Assembly: GCF_011947285.1 (NCBI RefSeq)
Contig: NZ_JAAOZT010000009.1
Span: 372,001 to 436,000, forward strand
Source of the DNA: Glaciimonas immobilis
Lineage (GTDB): Bacteria; Pseudomonadota; Gammaproteobacteria; Burkholderiales; Burkholderiaceae_D
Direction: 5' to 3'
Length of the DNA stretch: 64,000 nt
Part shown: piece by piece, positions 55,934 through 64,000 of the stretch
Position numbering within the stretch: the first letter of the stretch is position 1
Layout of the letters: each line of letters starts with the position of its first letter
Made by a program: the position numbers and the translations under genes
Notes under the pieces: model-generated
Told to the model about the DNA's origin: nothing
The model's database searches: none
The model's input: the letters and a program-made list of their open reading frames with translations, nothing else

Positions 55934-58900
55934 ATGGCGATTATTAATTCCACTTCGGCGTCCTATGCTACTTTTCCTGCTGCTGCTCCTCCTCACTCTG
56001 CTTCTTGCTCTGCTCCTCAATCTACAACTACTTTTGCAACTTGTCCCTTGCCCGACGCGGCTACCAAACTGAGCGCCTATCCGTCATTGCATCAACACTT
56101 CAAAGGCTGCTTCACTTCTCCCAGGCATGTGCCAGGCGGAGGAGATTCTGTTCATTCGAAGCCGCGTCATCTGAATCGACGACAACTAAGCGCTATTAGA
56201 GATCGTGAGATAGCAGCACGAGATGCAGATTTATGCGCGATAGACTGGCATTTTTATTCCGGCATTGACCAGGACATGCGTGCAGTACCGGCACCTGGGT
56301 GGCCGACAATATCGTCGGCGTGTGTCAGTGTTTTTTCTTCTTTCACGCCACTGGCCATCTGGACAGCTATTCGGACGCACAACGGCTTTGAATTTCCGCA
56401 AGTGGCCAAGCCCAATGGTCCATCGTCGACGCGCATTCCGACCCCAGACACTGCCTATAGAAGTGAATATGTTGCGTCTGTTGGCAACAATAACGCAGCA
56501 CCCGGGGCCTCAGAGTTGCCCCCAAGTTTGCCCACGAGGTTCCCTACACTAGGCGATGTCGTAACCAGCCTTGTAAACTGCGGGCAAAAAATAGGTGATG
56601 CGCTGCCGTACTGGCCTGCATTATTGCCGACAGCTTCTGCCGAGGTTAGGGCATATATGAACCCATTGGGAGATTGGCGTCATCAGAAAGTCGGTGCACA
56701 ACCTCTGCTTGTGCCCGCAAGCATCGCAACGGCTACTATGACAGCGTCTCTTCCGGTACCCTCCGGGCATCCTCTTAATTTCGGTCCATTGCCCGTAAAA
56801 GGCCCGCTCTGGTCTTCCATAGTTCAGGAAGCGAGCATGAACGGCATTATTGCTTTTCGGCGCTGGCCAGCCGATTTTGCGCAGGATATAAGACTCAAAG
56901 GAATCGCATCCGAACGCCCCAATGATTCAACGCTAGCTTTGGATCAACTGATAGAGGCTTTCGATTCTGTCATGCCACGGATAATAGGTGCTTCGGCGCT
57001 GGTCGATCCGTATCAGTTTTCAGTGTTGAAATATGCGATACAAAATCAGTTACCCTCGGGCTTTGGTGATGGTGCGCCGATTGACCCGGCGCGGCCGCAA
57101 CCCGCGCAATTACAGGCAGCGTTGCAAGCCGAGGCCGCACAGCTATTTTTTAATGTTCTCGGGCAAATTTCAATATTAGCGGGCGCTGAAGCCTTTCAAA
57201 AATTAATCAGCGAGAGGTTGCAAATTGCGTTGGTGAATAACCCGACGATGAGGTCGCTCCCCGCGCTTGTTGATCGCATTCAGGCAGAAATTATCAAGGA
57301 ACTGGATCGCCTGATCCCCACGCTTGATGCGGGTGGGCATGCCACGCTGCATAAGCTCGCAAGGTGGTTTGTCGAGGCCAGGTTAATTTCTATTGACCCA
57401 TTGTTTAGCTCCAGAATCAACCTTAGGCACCTTGATTTTGATCACACGCGTTACGAAAGCGATGACGCCGCATTGATGCGTATCGGCGCGGGTTTCATCA
57501 ATCAGTTCCCCGCTAAATCCAAGGCGATGCTGACGCCTGAGATATTAAAAGAAGTAGCTTTGCATGGTTTAATAGATACGGACCCTAGCCATTGGCCGCC
57601 AGCCGTTAACGCGGCCTTATTGCGCCTGTATAAGACGTTCGCCGCTACCGATCCTGGCCAGCCTTCCGGCACCGTTGATGAGCGGATGAAGGCTGCCATT
57701 GCCTTCATGATTGCGCCTGAGATGGAAAAGATCCGGCGGCTGCAGGCGGTCGAAGTCAAAGAAAAAGAGTATCTCGCCACGGTGAGTAATCCGAGTAGTG
57801 ACGAAGGTCTTCACCAGCGGGAAGCGCAGGCGGCGGCGCACGCCCTTGCTACTAGTAAATTTAATTTATATAGCCTTGGTCTGGAGCAGATGCCATTAAG
57901 GGACCGCCAAAACATCCTCAACGCCTGCCATAAAGATCAGCTAACAGTGTATCTGCCCAGAGCGATCCTATACGATGCCACGCACGAGGGCGTCGCGCAT
58001 AAAGCTACTTTCAATGCTGTGTCCGGTCTTATCTTGCGAACTGGCGCACTCGGCACTGAAAAAGACGCCGAGTATTATGCGCTCTCTGAAGGACGTGCCT
58101 GGGCCTCCCCGGTGGTCCACACAGTCACGCAACCAATACGAAAAGCGGGCGGGATAAACCAATATGTGATAAAAAACCATGCAGCTTTTACAAGAGGTAC
58201 CGGTTTTTCTAATCAAACCAGATTTGAGACCGAGGCCGTGGATATTAAGGCCGCAAACCTGGACGAAATTGCCCGTGTAGTGAGCAGCCTGCAAGGCTAT
58301 CCGTCAGAATTAAATAAAAAATTTCACAACCTGTCGCCTCCGCAATCAGAGGGTCCCACGGGGGCAGAAAAATTTTTTCATTCCACGATTTTTTTATTAG
58401 GAGAGACCTTTTTTGGCTTTCTCCCAGGGGGGCCTTGTTTCATCGTCGCCGCGGACATCGCTGCAATGGTCCTCGCGCCAGGAAAAACAGACGAAGAAAA
58501 AGCAGAGCAAGTAATGGCATTCGGAACAGATGGATTATTTTGTGCCAGCGGCATGCTTAAGGCCGGGTCAACACGGACACTCATACGTTCTTACCGCCCT
58601 CTTATGCGTTACATGACTCCAGAAAAATTCGCTGCTGATAAGGTCTTGAAGCAGAAATTAGCACATCCGTCCGAAACGGGCGTGGAGGCTGGCTTGTTCA
58701 CGGACAGGGGAAGGCCTGTGGAGAGCGCACACTTTGCTACTGCGTCAAAAGACTTACCTTTCATGACCGGTATTAGCGAATTTTTTGATCCTTCTCCAAT
58801 AAAAGCAAGCGAATATCCCGACACTATTTTACTTCACGAAAATGCGTTAAACATACCGTCCAATCTGGTTCCCGAAGGCGTTATACAAAAGCCGGAAGGA

Positions 58901-61264
58901 GGCCCGGTATTTTTGGTCCTGAGCGAGGTTAAGTCCAAAGAAAGAGTGGGTTATATGTGGAACGAGTCCGTAGGACAAATGGAGCGACAGAGCAAAGAAT
59001 GGCTTAACTTCTATGAAAAGTTCATGGATCGCGATCCGAAGGTTTTGGCCTTGTTCACGGAAGACTCTCCGCATCGCTTATCGTCAGCGTATATTTCAGA
59101 CAGGTTATACGACAATGAATGCTTTAACACGCTCCATCAGCGGCCATACGACAGTCATCTTCCTTACCGGTTGCCGGAGCCGGAGCGCGGTGTCTATACC
59201 GTCGAAAAGCAACGCTATTTGAAGCACAAGAACAAATATTACTTATTGGCCACTACGCTTGAATCGACTGCCACCGAGCGCATTGTGGGAGAAGGGATGC
59301 CGGAAGATTTACAACTTGATGTGTACTTTGACGGCACCGCGTGGCGCATAACGAAAACGTATTTGATTACGCCAGTATTAAACCTCCCTGCGAGTGTCAC
59401 CTCTTTTGAGGGGGCGCTAAAAGAGGGTTTTAATTTACCAGACGGATGGGAGGCGACCGGAGCCTACATTGACAACCACAACAGCGAACAATTTATCTTT
59501 TCCTTTGAAGATAGGGAGGGGAACATCGTCCATCGGCGCGGACCGAATCGAAAAAATGCGCTTGAAACATTATTGCCGGAAGATTTTGACGAAAAGGGAT
59601 GCAATAAGGTGCGGCGTTCACCAGTTCATCTAACTTCGGCAGCTTGCAGTACGCTGGGATCTCACATCGTACCGCTTTCGTCCGGGGCAGTACGAAAAGT
59701 GGCAAGAGATCGCATTATTGCGATGGATGTTGAAACGCGTCCTTATTATGAGCGGGTGCCTCTGCGGCTTGAAATTGTCCGTGATGTTCAGAGAATTAAT
59801 AATTTGCTCGAAAAAAATCCAGAACTTGGTCGACGGCTCATGGGTTTAGTTAGCGATATGAGAACCAAACCAATATTGGACTTGCCCGGTGTCATCCTGA
59901 ATATGGGGTCCTTGATGCAAGGACCTGCACACAGTGCGGACCCCGTTGAGAGTTTGATGAAGGTGTCAGAGTTTTGGGAGAAAATCGCGGCGCAGATAAC
60001 GGTCAATTCTCCCGATGGTTTCCATATCGGTGATGAAGTGGTGCACGAGGCGTCCAGGCTAGGTCAGCAGCTTTGCAATAACTTGCTGTCTCATAGTGAC
60101 TTGGGACGCATATATTCTAAAGACGTAAGAGAATTGAATTACTTGGATAAGGCTTACAGAAAAGAATTCATCACGCAAAAGCAAAAACTGTCGACACGAC
60201 TTTGGCGCACGGCGCTTGGGTCCGTGAACAGATCACGCTTCATGGCTATTGATGAGTGGACCTTCGAGTTAGTCGCTAAAGGACTTCCAGAAATACGCAG
60301 TAAATTCGGTGAAGAGGTGGCGCATAAAATGAGCGAAGTGTACAGCGACAGTCATGAACTTGCGGGAAAGATAAGGGATTGGTCGAGGATTCATCCCGAC
60401 TTATTCTGGAAGCGATGCGCCAAGTATTTTCATGTCCCTGAAGAACGGTCTCCGATTTCCGAAAATAAGTTGATGGAGACACTTGCCACATTCCGGACTT
60501 CCGCGCATCCCGACAACATGCGCAAACTACGCGTCATCAAGCCATTAATCGGTCCAGACGGGACGGAGTACCGATTCAATGCGGAAGAACATGCGCAAGG
60601 TATTGTTCAGGAGTCATCGCTGTTTGGGAATGTGGTTGCCGCTTTCACGTATGAGGAAGGAAAACAACGGGGTGCGCTTTTTGTGACGACCACAACATTT
60701 TCAACGCCGACCATCAGTACCTCCGAGTTGCCGGAAACCCTGCAGCACGAATTATCACATTTGGCCATCCCGAATAGTGCAGAGGAAATTTATCTTGATG
60801 CCGCCCGATCCAAGTATGGCTACCTCCCCGAAGGCGCGTTGCGGCGTCAGGCTGACGTGTTGTTGGAATCACCCATGGCATTTTTAAAGTTCGCAGAGGA
60901 TAACGTGGCAGTAAAGCCACGTTTTCTGGCACATTGCATGGACGTGATTCCCGAATTTATGAAAATCCATTTTCCTGAAGGCATTGCAAACGGCAACGTC
61001 GACACTGGCCGTTTTGAACAGTTTCTCTTTGCCCTTTATAAAGGACCAGCTCATATAAAAATCAAGGCATTCCTGATGCCAGATTTCTTTGTCGGATGGC
61101 TTGAGGACATGAAAGAAGGGCTCCTCGACACAGCAGGTGGCTCGGGTGCCGGCGCACAGGCAAGACCCAAGCGAGAAGAGACACTTAATGACCTTTATAA
61201 CCCGATGCAGAGACTTCTGGTACGCGATGCGTTCCGTCAGGGTCGATGTGAGCGAAAGGGGTGA
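55934..61264 (+). CDS. Giant paralogue 2: 1,776-residue toxin/effector-like protein with C-terminal HELSH metalloprotease motif
   Basis: Full-length paralogue of the preceding gene with the same layout: Ser/Thr/Ala/Pro-rich acid-free N-terminus, helical middle, hydrophobic Gly-rich segment near residue 819 (TIFLLGETFFGFLPGG) and HELSHLAIPN at 1605-1614. The first ~300 residues are almost identical to copy 1. The middle has diverged strongly, with islands of identity around residues 358-404, 1115-1140 and 1710-1730. Start ATG 55934 follows AAGGAA. The protein is intact, without frameshift, which argues for function. The likely function is the same as for copy 1, but surface changes may give a different target. 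Confidence 0.8.
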   Translation: MAIINSTSASYATFPAAAPPHSASCSAPQSTTTFATCPLPDAATKLSAYPSLHQHFKGCFTSPRHVPGGGDSVHSKPRHLNRRQLSAIRDREIAARDADLCAIDWHFYSGIDQDMRAVPAPGWPTISSACVSVFSSFTPLAIWTAIRTHNGFEFPQVAKPNGPSSTRIPTPDTAYRSEYVASVGNNNAAPGASELPPSLPTRFPTLGDVVTSLVNCGQKIGDALPYWPALLPTASAEVRAYMNPLGDWRHQKVGAQPLLVPASIATATMTASLPVPSGHPLNFGPLPVKGPLWSSIVQEASMNGIIAFRRWPADFAQDIRLKGIASERPNDSTLALDQLIEAFDSVMPRIIGASALVDPYQFSVLKYAIQNQLPSGFGDGAPIDPARPQPAQLQAALQAEAAQLFFNVLGQISILAGAEAFQKLISERLQIALVNNPTMRSLPALVDRIQAEIIKELDRLIPTLDAGGHATLHKLARWFVEARLISIDPLFSSRINLRHLDFDHTRYESDDAALMRIGAGFINQFPAKSKAMLTPEILKEVALHGLIDTDPSHWPPAVNAALLRLYKTFAATDPGQPSGTVDERMKAAIAFMIAPEMEKIRRLQAVEVKEKEYLATVSNPSSDEGLHQREAQAAAHALATSKFNLYSLGLEQMPLRDRQNILNACHKDQLTVYLPRAILYDATHEGVAHKATFNAVSGLILRTGALGTEKDAEYYALSEGRAWASPVVHTVTQPIRKAGGINQYVIKNHAAFTRGTGFSNQTRFETEAVDIKAANLDEIARVVSSLQGYPSELNKKFHNLSPPQSEGPTGAEKFFHSTIFLLGETFFGFLPGGPCFIVAADIAAMVLAPGKTDEEKAEQVMAFGTDGLFCASGMLKAGSTRTLIRSYRPLMRYMTPEKFAADKVLKQKLAHPSETGVEAGLFTDRGRPVESAHFATASKDLPFMTGISEFFDPSPIKASEYPDTILLHENALNIPSNLVPEGVIQKPEGGPVFLVLSEVKSKERVGYMWNESVGQMERQSKEWLNFYEKFMDRDPKVLALFTEDSPHRLSSAYISDRLYDNECFNTLHQRPYDSHLPYRLPEPERGVYTVEKQRYLKHKNKYYLLATTLESTATERIVGEGMPEDLQLDVYFDGTAWRITKTYLITPVLNLPASVTSFEGALKEGFNLPDGWEATGAYIDNHNSEQFIFSFEDREGNIVHRRGPNRKNALETLLPEDFDEKGCNKVRRSPVHLTSAACSTLGSHIVPLSSGAVRKVARDRIIAMDVETRPYYERVPLRLEIVRDVQRINNLLEKNPELGRRLMGLVSDMRTKPILDLPGVILNMGSLMQGPAHSADPVESLMKVSEFWEKIAAQITVNSPDGFHIGDEVVHEASRLGQQLCNNLLSHSDLGRIYSKDVRELNYLDKAYRKEFITQKQKLSTRLWRTALGSVNRSRFMAIDEWTFELVAKGLPEIRSKFGEEVAHKMSEVYSDSHELAGKIRDWSRIHPDLFWKRCAKYFHVPEERSPISENKLMETLATFRTSAHPDNMRKLRVIKPLIGPDGTEYRFNAEEHAQGIVQESSLFGNVVAAFTYEEGKQRGALFVTTTTFSTPTISTSELPETLQHELSHLAIPNSAEEIYLDAARSKYGYLPEGALRRQADVLLESPMAFLKFAEDNVAVKPRFLAHCMDVIPEFMKIHFPEGIANGNVDTGRFEQFLFALYKGPAHIKIKAFLMPDFFVGWLEDMKEGLLDTAGGSGAGAQARPKREETLNDLYNPMQRLLVRDAFRQGRCERKG

Positions 61265-61283
61265 TATGCGTTAGATGTTGGAG

Positions 61284-61345
61284 AGGGTTTAAACGATGCC
61301 CATTCAGAAATGATCGAACAACTAAATGAAGTCGCCGGGCGAATC
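61284..61345 (+). pseudogene. Relic of the 3' end of the DUF4124 gene
   Basis: From 61292 the sequence AACGATGCCCATTCAGAAAT and the following TGATCGAACA-CTAAATGAA-GTCGCCGGG match the DUF4124 coding sequence at 49675-49730 at roughly four of five positions. It is short, out of any coding context, and marks an old duplication that included the end of that gene. Confidence 0.7.
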
Positions 61346-61377
61346 CTCGGGAATTAACAATACTACGCTAATACTAT

Positions 61378-61450
61378 ATTCGTTCTAGTCCTAACGACAT
61401 ACGCGGGGAGCGGTGATATTTTGAGACGCGTCATAAGGTAAAGATGCCAA
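61378..61450 (+). promoter_or_regulatory. Conserved promoter block of giant gene 3
   Basis: TTCGTTCTAGTCCTA, -35-like CGACAT (61395-61400), 16-base spacer, -10-like TATTTT (61417-61422), then TCATAAGGTAAAG. Further downstream the leader differs from copies 1 and 2 and carries two hairpins: ATACCAG-GAAA-CTGGTAT (61539-61556) and GAGGCC-GGTTG-GGCCTC (61562-61578). Confidence 0.55.
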
Positions 61451-61603
61451 TTCAAGATTTCTAGCGCAGTTTTGCTGACTGCGATTTTTGTTGAAGATGT
61501 CGTGAGTATTCGTTTTTTTAATTAATTCCTGGGAGTAAATACCAGGAAACTGGTATCCGTTGAGGCCGGTTGGGCCTCCTCGTCAACCTTTCCTAGGATG
61601 GTC

Positions 61604-64000
61604 ATGGCTAATTCCAGTTCCGTTTCGGCGTCTTGTGCCACCACTTTTTTGTCTCATTCCACTTCCCCTTCTTCCTTTGCAGCGTGTTCTGCGCCGAATA
61701 AAGCGGGTACCAGGCCAAGCGCCTATCCGCCTTTGAGTCAGAATGTCAAAGCTTGTCGCAGCTCCCCCAGGCAGATGGCAGACCGAGGACATTCTGGCAA
61801 TGCGAAGTTGGCTCACCTAAATCGTAAACAACGAAAAGTCATTAAAGACCGTGAGCGAGAGATCGCGATAAAGACAGAAGAGGCCGGGTTAAGAGAAATA
61901 GACCGGCAATTCTATTCGGGCCTTGACCAGGACATGCGCGTAGTACCAGCGGCTGGCAAGCCGACCATATCTTCAGCGTGTATCGGTGTTTTTTCTATGC
62001 TCAGGCCAGCGACGATCTGGGCAGCAATTCGGGCGCACAACGGCCTTGAATTTCCGCCAGTGGTCAACCCCATTGGTCCATCGCCGACGCGGACTCAGGC
62101 TCCAAGCGCGGCCTGCAGAAGGGAAAATATTGCGTCTATAGGCAACGATAACCCCGCATCCTTGGTATTAAAATTGCCCTCCTTTAGTAATATTGGAAGC
62201 AGCATTTTAGAATGCGGGCAGAAAATAGTTAACGCGCTGCCGTTCTGGCCAGTAATACTGCCGACTGCTTCTGCTGAAGTCCTGTCAGATATTAAACCAT
62301 TGCGAGATTGGGGCCATCAGAAAGTCGGTGTAAAACCTCGGCACGGGGCTGCAAGCATCGCAACAACTACTACAACAGCGCCCAATCCGCCGCCCTCCGA
62401 ACATCATTTTAATATCGAGACAGCCTTTGTAAAAGGACCTGCCTGGACGCCTATACTTCAGGAGGCGACGCTGAAAGGCATCATTGCTTTTCAGCGCTGG
62501 TCCCCGGATCTGGCGCCGGATGTGCGACTCAAAGGGATAGCAACTGAACGACCCAACGATTCAACGCTGGATTTTAATCAACTTGTCGATGTTTTCCAAT
62601 CTATATTGCCGCGGTTAACGGGTACTCCCGTTCTAGTCAATCCGTATCAGTTTTCCGTGTTGAAATATGCGATACAAAATCAGTTTCCTTCCGGCTTTAG
62701 TGATGTGGAGCCGCTTGACCCGGCGCGGCCACAACCTGTGCCATCGCAGGCAACGCTGCAAGCCGAGGTTGCACGGATCTTTTTCTGTGCGCTCGGGCAA
62801 ATTTCGGTATCCGTGGGAGCGGAAGCCCTCCGAGGATTGATCCGCGAAAGGCTACAGATTGCGTTGGCTAACAACCCTGCGCTGCGGTCATTGCCAGCGC
62901 TCGTTGATCGCATCAAGGCAGAGATTATTGAGGAATTGTTCCAACTGGTCCCCTCGCTTGACGCCCGCGAGCGTGCCACGCTGAATAAGCTGGCAAAATG
63001 GTTTGTCGAGGCCAGGTTAATTGCTATTGACCCCTTGTTTAGCTCACGCATAAACCTTAGACACACTGATTTTGGTCAAACACGTTATAAAAGCGCTGAG
63101 ACCGTATTGATGCGTGTCGGTGCCGGTTTCATCAACCAGTTTCCTACCAAATCCCAAGCCATGCTGACGCCGGAGATATTGCGAGAGGTAGCATTACACT
63201 GCTTGATGGATATGGATTCCAAAAACTGGCCGCGAGCCGTTGGCGCGGTTTTGTTGGACCTGGGAAATGCACTGTCAGGAGTGATCCCTGGCCAGCCTTC
63301 CGCAAGTGTTGCCGATCGGAAGCGGGCTGCACTTGCCTTCCTGATTGCGCCGGAGATGGAAAAAATTCGGAGGCTGCACACGGTTGAGGCGCTGGCAAAA
63401 GCGTTGCTTGCCAAGGTGAACGATCAGAGCAATGAAGACGCTCTTCACCAGCAGGAATCGGCGGACGCATCACGGCTCCTTGCTGCAGGTAAATATAGTT
63501 TATATAGCCTTGGTCTGGAGCGGATGCCGTTAAGGGACCGCCAAAACATCCTCAACGCGTGCCAAAGAAATCAGCTAAGGGTCTACCTGCCCAGAGCGAT
63601 CTTATCCGATGGTGTCGCGCATAAAGCTACTTTCAATGCGATGTCAGGACTCATCTTGCGCACCGGTCCGACAGACGTTGAAAAAGACGCAGAGTATTAT
63701 GGATTCTCCGAAGCGCGTGCCTGGGCCGCCCCGGTGGTATACAAAGTCACACAACCAATACGTAAAGCGGGCGGGATCAATCAATATTTCAGCAAAAACC
63801 ATGCAGCTTTTACCAGTGGCATTAGTTTTTCTAATCAAACCAGATTTGAGACCGAGAGCGTGGATATTAAGGCTGGAGACTTAGACGAACTTGCCCTAGA
63901 GGTAAGTGATCTGCAGAGTTATCCCTTGGAATTAAATAAAAAATTTAGCAACCTGTCGCCTCCGCAACCAGAGGGTCCCACGGGTGCAGAAAAATTCTTT
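61604..64000 (+). CDS. Giant paralogue 3, truncated by the window end (first 799 residues)
   Basis: Open in one frame from ATG 61604 to the last base, 799 codons with no stop. It begins MANSSSVSASCATTF; the first acidic residue is Asp60 and 11 of the first 30 residues are Ser. The rest aligns end to end with copies 1 and 2 (RDREREIAIK, YSGLDQDMRVVPAAGKPTIS, NPYQFSVLKYAIQNQ, LNACQRNQLRVYLPRAIL, TSGISFSNQTRFETE), but it is more diverged than those are from each other. AGGA at 61595-61598 is the likely ribosome site; an ATG two codons upstream (61598) is possible. The hydrophobic segment and protease motif would lie beyond the window. Confidence 0.8.
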   Translation, partial: MANSSSVSASCATTFLSHSTSPSSFAACSAPNKAGTRPSAYPPLSQNVKACRSSPRQMADRGHSGNAKLAHLNRKQRKVIKDREREIAIKTEEAGLREIDRQFYSGLDQDMRVVPAAGKPTISSACIGVFSMLRPATIWAAIRAHNGLEFPPVVNPIGPSPTRTQAPSAACRRENIASIGNDNPASLVLKLPSFSNIGSSILECGQKIVNALPFWPVILPTASAEVLSDIKPLRDWGHQKVGVKPRHGAASIATTTTTAPNPPPSEHHFNIETAFVKGPAWTPILQEATLKGIIAFQRWSPDLAPDVRLKGIATERPNDSTLDFNQLVDVFQSILPRLTGTPVLVNPYQFSVLKYAIQNQFPSGFSDVEPLDPARPQPVPSQATLQAEVARIFFCALGQISVSVGAEALRGLIRERLQIALANNPALRSLPALVDRIKAEIIEELFQLVPSLDARERATLNKLAKWFVEARLIAIDPLFSSRINLRHTDFGQTRYKSAETVLMRVGAGFINQFPTKSQAMLTPEILREVALHCLMDMDSKNWPRAVGAVLLDLGNALSGVIPGQPSASVADRKRAALAFLIAPEMEKIRRLHTVEALAKALLAKVNDQSNEDALHQQESADASRLLAAGKYSLYSLGLERMPLRDRQNILNACQRNQLRVYLPRAILSDGVAHKATFNAMSGLILRTGPTDVEKDAEYYGFSEARAWAAPVVYKVTQPIRKAGGINQYFSKNHAAFTSGISFSNQTRFETESVDIKAGDLDELALEVSDLQSYPLELNKKFSNLSPPQPEGPTGAEKFF

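Noticed and set aside
50250-61264. Giant genes as non-ribosomal peptide synthetase, polyketide synthase, adhesin or Rhs/contact-dependent toxin
   Set aside because: No adenylation or ketosynthase motifs, no adhesin or RHS/YD repeats, no haemagglutinin TPS domain and no small immunity gene after either full copy.

Overview
The window looks like chromosomal DNA of a betaproteobacterium of the order Burkholderiales, most likely Oxalobacteraceae (Collimonas / Glaciimonas / Herbaspirillum-like). The pointers are a DUF3567 protein, a metX-metW pair behind a SAM-II-type riboswitch, a GshA of the proteobacterial TIGR02049 type next to gshB, a sugar-transport-free regulatory PTS (EIIA-Man, HPr, EI), a PrkA/DUF444/SpoVR stress cluster and a pxpBCA-DUF969-DUF979 operon. 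The genus is inferred from gene content and order, not from a marker gene. I saw no rRNA, tRNA, CRISPR array, phage module or intact insertion sequence.

Layout. 0.5-9.7 kb is a purine-salvage/catabolism block: a Crp/Fnr-type regulator, a guanine/hypoxanthine-type permease, xanthine dehydrogenase (xdhA, xdhB), its maturation factor xdhC and guanine deaminase, which together take guanine to xanthine and urate. 9.8-14.9 kb is SpoVR, DUF444 and PrkA on the minus strand. 15-18.8 kb holds ampG, then metX-metW preceded by a SAM-II riboswitch and terminator. 19-24.7 kb is ptsI, ptsH, EIIA-Man, gshB and gshA, all on the minus strand. 25-28.1 kb is a nitrogen-regulated operon (TorF-type porin, glnK, amtB) with a sigma-54 promoter and two NtrC-like sites. 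28.5-35 kb carries ubiK, comM, a DTW-domain gene, a PNPOx-family gene, DUF3567 and kup. 35-40.2 kb is the rsmI / lpoA-like / yraN / diaA / dolP envelope cluster, a structured intergenic RNA candidate and a TlpA-like thioredoxin. 40.8-45.4 kb is the 5-oxoprolinase operon with a probable two-part permease, followed by a Phd/VapC-type toxin-antitoxin pair. 46.3-49.8 kb is lipA, lipB, pyrE and a DUF4124 gene.

The last 14 kb is the unusual part. It holds three tandem paralogues of a roughly 1,780-residue protein; the third runs off the window edge. Each has its own copy of a conserved -35/-10-like promoter block. Each begins with a Ser/Thr/Ala/Pro-rich segment that lacks acidic residues, as in many type III effectors. 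The two complete copies have a hydrophobic segment near residue 820 and a C-terminal HELSH zinc-protease motif. Copies 1 and 2 are almost identical over their first ~0.9 kb of coding sequence and in a few internal blocks, but clearly diverged between them, which suggests gene conversion or recombination. A relic of the 3' end of the DUF4124 gene sits before copy 3. I read these as a family of giant secreted toxin/effector-like proteins; the family name, secretion route and target cannot be fixed from the sequence.
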